Origin: Candidatus Bathyarchaeota archaeon
GTDB taxonomy: Archaea; Thermoproteota; Bathyarchaeia; Bathyarchaeales; DTEX01
DNA: 13,468 nucleotides
Direction of reading: 5' to 3'
Assembly: GCA_026414245.1 (NCBI GenBank)
Contig: JAOAJJ010000015.1
Coordinates: forward strand, 1 to 13,468
Shown: one piece after another, positions 1 to 5,857 of the stretch
How the letters are laid out: each line of letters begins with the position of its first letter
How positions within the stretch are numbered: position 1 is the first letter of the stretch
Notes under the pieces: model-generated
Told to the model about the DNA's origin: nothing
The model's database searches: none
What the model saw: the letters and a program-made list of their open reading frames with translations, nothing else
Program-made: the position numbers and the translations under genes

Positions 1-224
1 CTGTGCACTCTGTCTCCATATACAAGGATGGTAGGCGAAGGGCTCTCGCCAGAGGGGAACGCGCACATGAGAGGGAGAGAAGAGGCTATGGAGGGCAGAA
101 GTATCCTATACTTAGGCGTAAAGCTAAAACAACCAAAAAACAAGCGTTGAAGCTTAAATGTAAAGATTGCGGCTATACTCTTCAAAGAGAGGGTATACGC
201 CTAAAAAAGCTTGAAATACAATAA
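1..224 (+). CDS. rpl44e: 50S ribosomal protein L44e, 5'-truncated
   Basis: Component of the large ribosomal subunit (L44e, eukaryotic eL42). The reading frame is already open at the window edge. The GTG at base 3 encodes the internal valine before HSVSIYKDG and is not a start. Some 20 N-terminal residues, including the first zinc-binding Cys pair expected in this family, lie outside the window. Visible family features are the basic RRRALARGER stretch, the RGYGGQKYP segment, KAKTTKK, and the second half of the zinc site (CKDC, residues 53-56 counted from base 3), ending in IRLKKLEIQ. It is the first visible gene of a translation operon; rps27e begins 44 bases downstream, the usual archaeal pairing. 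The identification is firm; only the 5' end is missing. Confidence 0.95.
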   Translation, partial: VHSVSIYKDGRRRALARGERAHERERRGYGGQKYPILRRKAKTTKKQALKLKCKDCGYTLQREGIRLKKLEIQ

Positions 225-268
225 TGGCATAGTATGCTAACCTGGTTAAGGAGGAGGGTGAGCTCTAA

Positions 269-466
269 ATGAAGATTTGGGAAAAGATTATTCCTAGACC
301 AAGAAGCAATTTTATACAGGTTAAATGCGCTGAATGTGGAAATGAGCAGATAACTTTTAGCCACGCCTCTTCTGTTGTACGCTGTAATATTTGTGGGGCT
401 GTTCTCGCGGAACCGACTGGTGGAAAGGCAAATGTTAAGGGGGAAATTGTAGCTAGTTTTGAGTAG
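269..466 (+). CDS. rps27e: 30S ribosomal protein S27e
   Basis: Small zinc-binding protein of the 30S subunit (eS27). The 65 residues are the normal archaeal length. Four cysteines form a C4 zinc ribbon: C20-x2-C23 and C39-x2-C42 (KCAECGNEQ and RCNICGAVL), followed by the typical LAEPTGGKA segment. The ATG has a purine-rich ribosome-binding site just upstream (GGAGGAGGGTGAG, bases 249-262). It sits between rpl44e and aIF2-alpha, with only a few bases before the next gene, so it is probably co-transcribed with both. No unusual residues are seen. Confidence 0.96.
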   Translation: MKIWEKIIPRPRSNFIQVKCAECGNEQITFSHASSVVRCNICGAVLAEPTGGKANVKGEIVASFE

Positions 467-475
467 CAGGTGTTG

Positions 476-1282
476 ATGAGATATATGCCCACATTTAAGG
501 CTGAGGAGTGGCCGGAGGTCGGCGAGCTCATAATAGCGACTGTTAAAGAGATAACGGATTATGGAGCATATGTGACGCTGGATGAGTATGGGAGAGAAGG
601 TTTTCTCCACATTTCTGAGATATCTTCCGGGTGGATAAGAAATATCCGCGATCATGTTCGTGAGGGAGAAAAAGTAGTCTTAAAAGTTTTAAGGGTTGAC
701 CCCTCCAGAAACCAGATAGATTTATCGCTTAGAAGGGTTACTCAGCGTGAGAAGAGAGAGAAAATTCTGCTTTGGAAAAGAAGCAGAAAAGCTGAGAGCC
801 TTCTTAGAAGCGCGGCTCAGAAGCTTAACATGTCTTTAGAGAAATTATATGATGTTATCTCCGATCCATTTAGGAGAAACTTTAGCGATATTTATGATGG
901 CTTGGAGGCAGCTGCCAGGGAAGGTGAGGGGGTTCTAGTAAAAGCCGGTTTGCCTAAAGGGGTCGCTGAAGTCCTCGCAGCTATAGCGAGAGAAAAAATT
1001 AAGGTGACAACGGTTAAAGTTAGAGGTACATTAAACTTGACTTGCATAAAGCCCGATGGGGTTTTAAGGATAAAGGAGGCTATGTTGAAGGCTAAAGAAG
1101 CCGGGTCTACAAGTAAATCCAGTGTCAATATATACGTGATTGCCCCGCCTAAATATCAGGTGGAGGTTATAGCTAAAGATTATAAGGAGGCAAACGTTAT
1201 TCTGAAGAAGGTGGCGGACACGGCGATAAGCGTTATAACAAGTCTTGGAGGAGAGGGATCCTTTACGCCTGAAGGTGGATGA
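476..1282 (+). CDS. eif2a: Translation initiation factor aIF2, alpha subunit
   Basis: Alpha subunit of the trimeric factor aIF2 that delivers initiator Met-tRNA to the 30S subunit. The N-terminal S1 (OB-fold) domain spans about residues 12-85 (GELIIATVKEITDYGAYV, then GFLHISEIS). It is followed by a helical domain (about 90-175) and a C-terminal alpha/beta domain (about 180-265, containing VKVRGTLNLTC). The serine at residue 50 in ISEIS aligns with the regulated Ser51 of eukaryotic eIF2-alpha; whether it is phosphorylated here is unknown. I chose the ATG at 476 (MRYMPTFKAEEWPE). GTG 470 and TTG 473 in frame upstream, and ATG 485 downstream, are alternatives; AGGTG at 468-472 is the only nearby ribosome-binding sequence. 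The stop overlaps the next gene's ATG (ATGA), indicating translational coupling with nop10. Confidence 0.95.
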   Translation: MRYMPTFKAEEWPEVGELIIATVKEITDYGAYVTLDEYGREGFLHISEISSGWIRNIRDHVREGEKVVLKVLRVDPSRNQIDLSLRRVTQREKREKILLWKRSRKAESLLRSAAQKLNMSLEKLYDVISDPFRRNFSDIYDGLEAAAREGEGVLVKAGLPKGVAEVLAAIAREKIKVTTVKVRGTLNLTCIKPDGVLRIKEAMLKAKEAGSTSKSSVNIYVIAPPKYQVEVIAKDYKEANVILKKVADTAISVITSLGGEGSFTPEGG

Positions 1283-1488
1283 GAATAGTGGTTTGGCTGC
1301 TAAGAAAATGTGTAAGATGTGGGAGATATACGCTTAAAAAGGACTTTTGTCCCTATTGTCATGGAGAATTACGTATTCCACATCCAGCTAAATTTTCACC
1401 TGACGATAAATACGCCATCTATAAGAGCATGTTAAGGAGCGTGACGACAGGTGAAGAAGACCATAATAATGGAGAAGGAAGAAGTTGA
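1279..1488 (+). CDS. nop10: H/ACA ribonucleoprotein subunit Nop10
   Basis: Small core protein of box H/ACA RNPs, which convert uridine to pseudouridine in rRNA under guide RNAs, together with Cbf5, Gar1 and L7Ae. A four-cysteine zinc ribbon is seen (C11-x2-C14 in KCVRCGRYTLK and C24-x2-C27 in FCPYCHGE), followed by the conserved IPHPAKFSPDDKYAIYK segment that contacts Cbf5. At 69 residues it is slightly longer than the usual ~60; the excess is a polar C-terminal tail created by its 38-base overlap with the next gene. The ATG at 1279 overlaps the aIF2-alpha stop. A GTG at 1288 would give a shorter N-terminus and sits at a more usual distance from the GGTGG at 1274-1278, so the exact start is open. 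Confidence 0.92.
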   Translation: MRIVVWLLRKCVRCGRYTLKKDFCPYCHGELRIPHPAKFSPDDKYAIYKSMLRSVTTGEEDHNNGEGRS

Positions 1489-2224
1489 ATTAAGAACCCC
1501 AGTCCTTATAGAGGGGCTTCCAGGCCTAGGAATGGTTGGTAAAATAACCGTAAAATACTTGATAAAACAGTTGAAAGCCAGGAAATTTGCTGAGCTATAT
1601 TCTCCTCACTTCGCCCACTATGTTCTAGTGGATAGTAAGGGCAGCATAAGCTTACTTAAAAACGAGTTTTATTATTGGAGAAATGAAGCTGGCGAAAACG
1701 ACCTAATACTTTTAACTGGCGACAGCCAAGCGCATACGGTTGAAGGACAATATGAGGTTGCAGACGCAATCTTAGAGTTCGCTATAAGAAAGAATACGAA
1801 AATCGTTATAACCGTTGGAGGATATAGAAAGGATGTTACGGGCACACCGCAGGTGTTTGCCTCAGCCACAAACCCGGAGGCTCTTAAAAAAGCGTTAGAT
1901 GCGGGCTCTGTAAGCAGCCCGCCGGGAAGCCCGATTGTAGGTGCAGCTGGATTATTGCTTGGACTTGCAAAATTTAGAAACGTGGATGGGATATGCCTGC
2001 TAGGTGAGACTCCGGGATATATACCGGATCCAAGGGCTGCTAAAAGTGTTTTAACGGTTATTATAAGGATGCTTGACTTGAAGCTCGACTTAACGGACTT
2101 AGATAGGGAGATACATAAAATTGCGCAGGTTGAGGAGGAGGTTAGGAAGATTGAGGAGCAGCGTAGAGCCGCTGAAAGAGATTTATGGAAAGAGGAGAGA
2201 GAAAGAATACCCTATATTGGATAA
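1451..2224 (+). CDS. PAC2-family protein (proteasome assembly chaperone-like)
   Basis: Member of the PAC2/PbaA-PbaB family. Eukaryotic relatives chaperone assembly of the 20S proteasome alpha ring; for the archaeal proteins the role is only partly established. Recognisable segments are VLIEGLPGLGMVGKI (residues 18-32), FAELYSPHFAHYVLVD, NEFYYW, the LLTGDSQAHTVEGQYEVAD core and GICLLGETPGYIPDP. The last ~45 residues form a charged helix rich in Glu/Arg, ending in ...RIPYIG. GTG 1451 overlaps nop10 by 38 bases and has AGGAG at 1435-1439 upstream. ATG 1469 is an alternative that removes six residues and has AGGTGA at 1449-1454 upstream at a long distance. It is the last gene of the translation operon; a T-rich stretch follows. 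The family call is firm; binding to the proteasome is inference. Confidence 0.88.
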   Translation: MKKTIIMEKEEVELRTPVLIEGLPGLGMVGKITVKYLIKQLKARKFAELYSPHFAHYVLVDSKGSISLLKNEFYYWRNEAGENDLILLTGDSQAHTVEGQYEVADAILEFAIRKNTKIVITVGGYRKDVTGTPQVFASATNPEALKKALDAGSVSSPPGSPIVGAAGLLLGLAKFRNVDGICLLGETPGYIPDPRAAKSVLTVIIRMLDLKLDLTDLDREIHKIAQVEEEVRKIEEQRRAAERDLWKEERERIPYIG

Positions 2225-2228
2225 AGAT

Positions 2229-2255
2229 ATGTTTTCCTTTCCCTCAAACTTTTAA
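2229..2255 (+). terminator. T-rich transcription end of the translation operon
   Basis: Immediately after the PAC2-family stop the plus strand is pyrimidine-rich with several T runs (GTTTTCCTTTCCCTC, bases 2231-2245, then CTTTTAAA). Archaeal RNA polymerase commonly terminates at such T-rich tracts without a hairpin. The neighbouring minus-strand gene ends at 2252, so two converging transcription units must stop here. No strong stem-loop is visible. Confidence 0.45.
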
Positions 2256-2806
2256 ATAATGAAATCTTTCTGCCTAACTACATATTTTTGAAGAATCCTT
2301 CTGTAGTCTTCGAGATCGCTTATCGTGTGGTTTATTATGCTTACATATAAGTTTATGGCGTCATATATCTCCCTCTCAGAATCTGCCTCAAGAACATCGC
2401 TCTCAATCTGCTCAGCTATCAGCTGTGTCAACTCGTTGCGTCTGGAAACAGACTTAAAGGATTCTAAAATCTTTCTTTTAAGCTCGTCCACCTCAGGTTT
2501 AGGTAAATCCCCTCTAATAACCTGCTCCGCAATCTCCTCTATTATGCTCTCTTCTGAAAGCGGCACACTTTTTCTAGACGCCACCTCACCCATAGGCGTC
2601 AAAAATATAACTAGGGGAACACTTTTAACACCATAGTTTTCAGCTATATGCTCATTTTCAGGATCCTCAACATTAATTAAGCGAATGCGGATATCAGACC
2701 TTTTTCTCCTGAGCCTTCTCACTATTGGAAGGAGGTTTCTCTTGTTCTCATAAATATCTGAGTAAAAATACATTATTTCAATTTTTTCTTTTTTCACATC
2801 GCCCAT
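2252..2806 (-). CDS. Thioredoxin-fold protein lacking the CxxC active site
   Basis: 184 residues, not assigned to a named family. The N-terminal ~95 residues follow the thioredoxin pattern: a first strand (IEIMYFYS), a helix with the conserved proline (P27), a second strand ending in the acidic NVEDPEN, then YGVKSVPLVIF, where P64 is in the place of the cis-proline facing the active site. Counting back from P27, the two catalytic cysteines would be at residues 19 and 22, but these are Tyr and Lys (YENK); the protein has no cysteine at all. It therefore cannot do dithiol chemistry and is more likely a binding or scaffold protein. Residues ~100-184 are a charged, probably helical extension. It lies downstream of EF-1-alpha but has its own candidate promoter, with AAAGGTG upstream of the ATG. 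Confidence 0.8.
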   Translation of the reverse strand: MGDVKKEKIEIMYFYSDIYENKRNLLPIVRRLRRKRSDIRIRLINVEDPENEHIAENYGVKSVPLVIFLTPMGEVASRKSVPLSEESIIEEIAEQVIRGDLPKPEVDELKRKILESFKSVSRRNELTQLIAEQIESDVLEADSEREIYDAINLYVSIINHTISDLEDYRRILQKYVVRQKDFII

Positions 2807-2842
2807 TTTTCTAAGAACACCTTTATCTTGCCTAATTATACG

Positions 2843-2860
2843 ATTTTAATCGTTTTACCT
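2843..2860 (-). promoter_or_regulatory. Candidate BRE/TATA promoter of the thioredoxin-fold gene
   Basis: On the minus strand, AGGTAAAACG followed by ATTAAAAT resembles an archaeal BRE plus TATA box. It is about 37-44 bases before the ATG, so transcription would start roughly 10-20 bases before the coding region. The TATA box overlaps a small inverted repeat, CGATT-TT-AATCG (2841-2852). This is assigned by pattern only. Confidence 0.4.
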
Positions 2861-2898
2861 CAAAGTTCTCTAAATAAAATATATGAGATTGGGATTTT

Positions 2899-2918
2899 AA
2901 AAAGGGCTTCTTAAAAAC
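2899..2918 (-). terminator. T-run terminator of EF-1-alpha
   Basis: Reading the minus strand after the EF-1-alpha stop codon, two runs of five T follow within about 30 bases (2913-2917 and 2899-2903). Paired U tracts of this kind are the usual intrinsic termination signal in archaea. This supports separate transcription of EF-1-alpha and the downstream thioredoxin-fold gene. Confidence 0.5.
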
Positions 2919-2927
2919 GCTGTACAC

Positions 2928-4229
2928 TTAAGCCTTCTTAGTTATCTCTTTAACTATCCCGGCAGCTATTGTCGTACCCATGTCTCTTATGGCGAACCTT
3001 CCAAGCGGCGGGAACTCTGTGTAGACTTCTAAGCATACTGGTCTAACCGGCTCGAATCTGACGAGGGCGGCGTCTCCAGTCTTAAGGAAAGCCGGCTTCT
3101 CCTCAACGGTTTGCCCAGTTCTCGGATCTATTTTCCTTATAAGTTCAGCGAATCTGACAGCGACCTGCGCCGTGTGAATGTGCATTACAGGCGTATAGCC
3201 GGCTGCTATTGCGGTTGGATGATAGATAACTATTATTTGCCCTATAAACTCCTTAACTACTGTCGGCGGGTTCTCTGGATGCCCACCAACATCACCCCTC
3301 CTTATGTCCGTCTTCGCTACTCCTCTGACGTTAAAGCCTATATTGTCTCCCGGCTCAGCTTTCGGTATTCTCACATGATGCGTCTCTATAGATTTTACTT
3401 CACCTATCTTGCCGGATGGCATAAAGATAACTTTATCGCCTTCTTTTAGTACGCCTGTCTCAACACGTCCAACTGGCACTGTTCCAACACCAGTTATTGA
3501 GTAAACATCTTGTATCGGTATTCTCAGCGGCTTCTCGATTGGTTTTGGCGGCACCTCAAATAAGTCTAGCGCCCCATATAGCGTTAATCCACTATACCAG
3601 GGCATATTAGGGCTCGGTTTAACCAGGTTGTCTCCAAGCCATCCGGATACCGGGATGAATGGTACTTTAGCAACGTTATAGCCGACAAGCCTCAACATTC
3701 TGCCAACTTCATTCTTGATCTCTTCGTAGCGCTCCCGGCTCCAGTTAACAGTCGGGTCATCCATCTTATTTATTAGGACAATAATCTGCCTAACGCCCAA
3801 TGTGAAAGCTAAGAAGGCATGTTCTCTCGTTTGGCCTCCCGGCCCTATGCCCGCCTCAAACTCGCCCTTCTTCGCTGAGACAACTAGGATCGCTGCGTCG
3901 GCTTGGCTTGCACCGGTTATCATATTCTTGACGAAGTCTCTATGTCCAGGCGCATCTATAATTGTGAAGAAGTATTTCGGCGTCTCAAACTTTAAGTATC
4001 TTAGGTCTATTGTTAAGCCTCTCTCCCGCTCCTCCTTAAGGTTGTCTAGTATCCATGCAAACTTAAAGGATTCTTTGCCGAGCTTCTTTGCCTCCTCCTC
4101 ATATGTTTTAACAGTCCTATCGTCGACTACACCAGTTAAGTATAGGAAGTGCCCCATCGTTGTGGATTTTCCATGATCTACATGCCCGATTATTATCAAA
4201 TTTAGGTGTGGCTTCTCGGGTCTGCTCAT
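2928..4229 (-). CDS. tuf: Translation elongation factor 1-alpha
   Basis: GTPase that brings aminoacyl-tRNA to the ribosomal A site (EF-1-alpha, the archaeal EF-Tu counterpart; gene symbol usage varies, tuf or tef1a). The 433 residues are full length. GTPase motifs: G1 GHVDHGKST (15-23), RGLTID in the switch I region (about 70-75), G3 DAPGH (92-96), G4 NKMD (154-157), G5 VSGW (194-197), followed by two beta-barrel domains ending in GRFAIRDMGTTIAAGIVKEI. Residues 122-134 carry the GEFEAGIGPGGQT insertion that groups crenarchaea/TACK with eukaryotes and is absent from euryarchaea. The ATG has a good GGAGG site seven bases upstream. The gene has its own strong promoter although it follows bpsA on the same strand. 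The next gene is not rps10, the frequent archaeal neighbour. Confidence 0.98.
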   Translation of the reverse strand: MSRPEKPHLNLIIIGHVDHGKSTTMGHFLYLTGVVDDRTVKTYEEEAKKLGKESFKFAWILDNLKEERERGLTIDLRYLKFETPKYFFTIIDAPGHRDFVKNMITGASQADAAILVVSAKKGEFEAGIGPGGQTREHAFLAFTLGVRQIIVLINKMDDPTVNWSRERYEEIKNEVGRMLRLVGYNVAKVPFIPVSGWLGDNLVKPSPNMPWYSGLTLYGALDLFEVPPKPIEKPLRIPIQDVYSITGVGTVPVGRVETGVLKEGDKVIFMPSGKIGEVKSIETHHVRIPKAEPGDNIGFNVRGVAKTDIRRGDVGGHPENPPTVVKEFIGQIIVIYHPTAIAAGYTPVMHIHTAQVAVRFAELIRKIDPRTGQTVEEKPAFLKTGDAALVRFEPVRPVCLEVYTEFPPLGRFAIRDMGTTIAAGIVKEITKKA

Positions 4230-4262
4230 TCTTCATCCTCCACATACATCTTTAACTTTGAC

Positions 4263-4277
4263 TTGATTAAAAATCAA
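4263..4277. promoter_or_regulatory. Inverted repeat at the predicted EF-1-alpha transcription start
   Basis: TTGATT-AAA-AATCAA is a perfect 6-bp inverted repeat with a three-base centre. It lies about 14-27 bases downstream of the EF-1-alpha TATA box, exactly where transcription should begin. It could be a regulator-binding site or a weak hairpin in the leader. It is AT-rich, so chance occurrence is possible. Confidence 0.35.
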
Positions 4278-4286
4278 TCATTCAAT

Positions 4287-4303
4287 TATTTTAAGTTTAC
4301 TTT
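4287..4303 (-). promoter_or_regulatory. BRE/TATA promoter of EF-1-alpha
   Basis: The minus strand reads AAAGTAAAC (BRE-like) directly followed by TTAAAATA (TATA box). Expected start of transcription is near base 4264, giving a leader of about 35 bases that contains the GGAGG ribosome-binding site. Fourteen bases of this core (4290-4303) recur exactly in front of nurA, which strengthens both assignments. Confidence 0.7.
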
Positions 4304-4325
4304 TACAATGTAGGATTTAACTCGT

Positions 4326-5372
4326 TTACAGTTGAGTTTTTGAGGTGTAAAGGAAGGGATTAGTTACATCATCCTTCCAGTCAATGTATTTAATAGCGAT
4401 GTGCCTCTCCGGCTTTATCAGGGGTTTAGGCTTCCCAGCAGCCTCAAACCTGAAAAGCGATGACTTATACCAGCATATCCCCGGGTTTTTAGTAACAGGG
4501 AACTCTAATTTTATGGTGAACATCTCGTAGTTCGCGGTCTCGTAAGATGTTCCATACTTTGAAAAATCTCTGATTATGTCGGTTATTACGCAGTTCATTT
4601 TTAGGAGCATGAGTTCAACAGCCTTCCACTTTCTCAGCGAGGCTTCAGCGGTCGATAACCCAATATATCCGGCTCCGCCATTTTTCAGGCAGGCAACGCC
4701 TCTTGAGAGGAAAGCCTTAAGCCCGCTCAAGGTTTCCAGAGGCTCTGAGGAGAAGACGTCAAAAGCGCCAATAAGCTCTTTTGGTAGAGGGTTTGAGACG
4801 TCGTATTGCTGAAACTCTATGTTTAACCCATGTTTCCCATTTAATCTCTCTATGTAGTCGCCGAGCCTCTTATCTATATCTAAGACAAGTATTCTGGAGG
4901 GTAAACCTGTTAAAGATAATGCTACACTCAGTAGGTCGTCGTCGCCTATAAGCACAAAAGATTTTCCGTCTAGATCTCCATAGTAATGCATTAAAGCCAA
5001 CCTGTAGATTACATCCTGCTCACGCATATAACCCTGAAAGAAGTTTGCATCTGGCATAGGCCTATCCCTAACAATTTGAATGTAATTCTCTAGAACCTCC
5101 CTAAACTTTCCGTCGAAAACCACTCTTTTCCCCTCACATTCACAGCATACTTTGCTCTTAAACTCTAAAGAGCCTTTGCCGGCTCGCTTTAGCCCCTCTT
5201 CTGTAAGATATATTTTTCCATTTTCTCTAACATTTATCAACCCATTATTAAAGAGATTATTTATGGCCGCCATGAATTCTTTCACAGTATCCCGATTTTC
5301 GTCGAGCAGCTCCCAGAAGCTCTTCTCAGATTCTGAAAGAGCCCTAAGTATTTGAGTCTCTATTTTTCTCAT
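4326..5372 (-). CDS. bpsA: N4-bis(aminopropyl)spermidine synthase (branched polyamine synthase)
   Basis: Transfers aminopropyl groups from decarboxylated S-adenosylmethionine to the central nitrogen of spermidine, giving branched polyamines that stabilise nucleic acids at high temperature (role known from thermophiles such as Thermococcus). Residues 1-66 look like a winged helix. A cysteine cluster, CCEC (76-79), follows. The catalytic Rossmann-type domain starts with RLALMHYYGDLDGKSFVLIGDDDLLSVAL; the GDDD motif (143-146) is the family signature and includes the key acidic residues. LVLDIDKRL (162-170) would bind the donor. SSEPLET (208-214) stands where I recall D-P-P-E-T in relatives. At 348 residues it is near usual length. 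It overlaps speD, which makes its substrate, by 29 bases, so the pair is an operon. The ribosome-binding site is weak, suggesting coupling to speD translation. Confidence 0.9.
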   Translation of the reverse strand: MRKIETQILRALSESEKSFWELLDENRDTVKEFMAAINNLFNNGLINVRENGKIYLTEEGLKRAGKGSLEFKSKVCCECEGKRVVFDGKFREVLENYIQIVRDRPMPDANFFQGYMREQDVIYRLALMHYYGDLDGKSFVLIGDDDLLSVALSLTGLPSRILVLDIDKRLGDYIERLNGKHGLNIEFQQYDVSNPLPKELIGAFDVFSSEPLETLSGLKAFLSRGVACLKNGGAGYIGLSTAEASLRKWKAVELMLLKMNCVITDIIRDFSKYGTSYETANYEMFTIKLEFPVTKNPGICWYKSSLFRFEAAGKPKPLIKPERHIAIKYIDWKDDVTNPFLYTSKTQL

Positions 5373-5715
5373 GGAAATCCCTTCTCAAAATCTTTTTCTC
5401 AACTTGAGTTGGCTTAAGCTCTTCAATCAATAGGTTAAACGCTCTAAGCGCAGGCTCATCGGAACCACATGTAAAGATGTCGAGGGCAACATAGCCGTAT
5501 TCAGGCCATGTGTGGACGCTTAAGTGGGACTCGCTCAAAATATATGCGGCGGAAACTCCGTGAGGTTCAAATTGATGGAAAATTGAGGAAACAACGTGAA
5601 GCCCGGATCTAGAGACAACGCTATCTAAAATTATGCGTAGATCTTCTACCCTCGCAATCTTCCTGGGGTCCACTCCCAGGAAGTCGGCGATTATGTGGAT
5701 GCCCAATTCGAACAT
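5344..5715 (-). CDS. speD: S-adenosylmethionine decarboxylase proenzyme
   Basis: Pyruvoyl-dependent decarboxylase that makes decarboxylated AdoMet, the aminopropyl donor for polyamine synthesis. The chain self-cleaves at E62-S63 in LSESHLSVHTWPE, turning Ser63 into the pyruvoyl group and leaving beta and alpha chains. Catalytic residues fall at the standard positions known from the Thermotoga enzyme: Ser55 (PHGVS), His68 (VHTWPE) and Cys83 (FTCG). At 123 residues it is a normal class 1B prokaryotic enzyme. The ATG start aligns with the family N-terminus (MxxLGxH), although GGTGG directly abuts it without the usual spacing. Some archaeal SpeD homologues decarboxylate arginine instead; the overlap with bpsA, which consumes decarboxylated AdoMet, favours AdoMet. 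It has its own TATA box and a leader of about 75 bases. Confidence 0.93.
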   Translation of the reverse strand: MFELGIHIIADFLGVDPRKIARVEDLRIILDSVVSRSGLHVVSSIFHQFEPHGVSAAYILSESHLSVHTWPEYGYVALDIFTCGSDEPALRAFNLLIEELKPTQVEKKILRRDFHEKNRDSNT

Positions 5716-5741
5716 CCACCGTTTCTCTTTGAGTTCTTCCT

Positions 5742-5760
5742 AGCAGAGTTATTCTCCGCC
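5742..5760 (-). other. Stem-loop in the speD leader
   Basis: In the speD transcript GGCGGAG and CTCTGCT pair over seven positions (two G-U pairs) around an AATAA loop. The structure ends about 26 bases before the start codon. It might influence translation of speD; it does not match a riboswitch that I know. The stem is short, so this is a weak call. Confidence 0.3.
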
Positions 5761-5810
5761 GACTACGCATACAGTATTGCAAGCCCCTTACTTCCAAAAT
5801 TAAGGCTTTT

Positions 5811-5826
5811 ATATTTTATAAATATT
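5811..5826 (-). promoter_or_regulatory. TATA promoter of speD-bpsA
   Basis: The minus strand reads CGAAATATTTATAAAATAT, with a BRE-like purine/A segment preceding a TTTATAAAA TATA box. Transcription would start near base 5790. It stands back to back with the nurA promoter, the two TATA boxes being some 35 bases apart. Confidence 0.5.
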
Positions 5827-5841
5827 TCGGGCAGAGAGTTT

Positions 5842-5857
5842 AAAGTAAACTTAAATT
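5842..5857 (+). promoter_or_regulatory. BRE/TATA promoter of the nurA-herA-mre11-rad50 operon
   Basis: AAAGTAAAC (BRE-like) followed by TTAAATT (TATA) matches the archaeal promoter pattern, and 5842-5855 is identical to the EF-1-alpha promoter core. The BRE half also forms an inverted repeat, AGTTTA-AAG-TAAACT (5837-5851). Transcription would start near 5880, leaving a leader of roughly 110 bases before nurA. Confidence 0.55.

Noticed and set aside
3..5. GTG at base 3 as the start of L44e
   Set aside because: The family has about 20 more N-terminal residues including two zinc-binding cysteines; this GTG is an internal Val codon at the window edge.
182..655. Minus-strand open frame of 157 codons across rps27e and aIF2-alpha
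   Set aside because: It lies antisense to two clearly recognised genes and has no family resemblance.
3802..4176. Plus-strand open frame of 124 codons inside EF-1-alpha
   Set aside because: Antisense shadow of a highly conserved, codon-biased gene; no start signals.
5716..5790. An AdoMet riboswitch in the speD leader
   Set aside because: Only one short stem-loop is visible and no conserved AdoMet-binding core could be matched.
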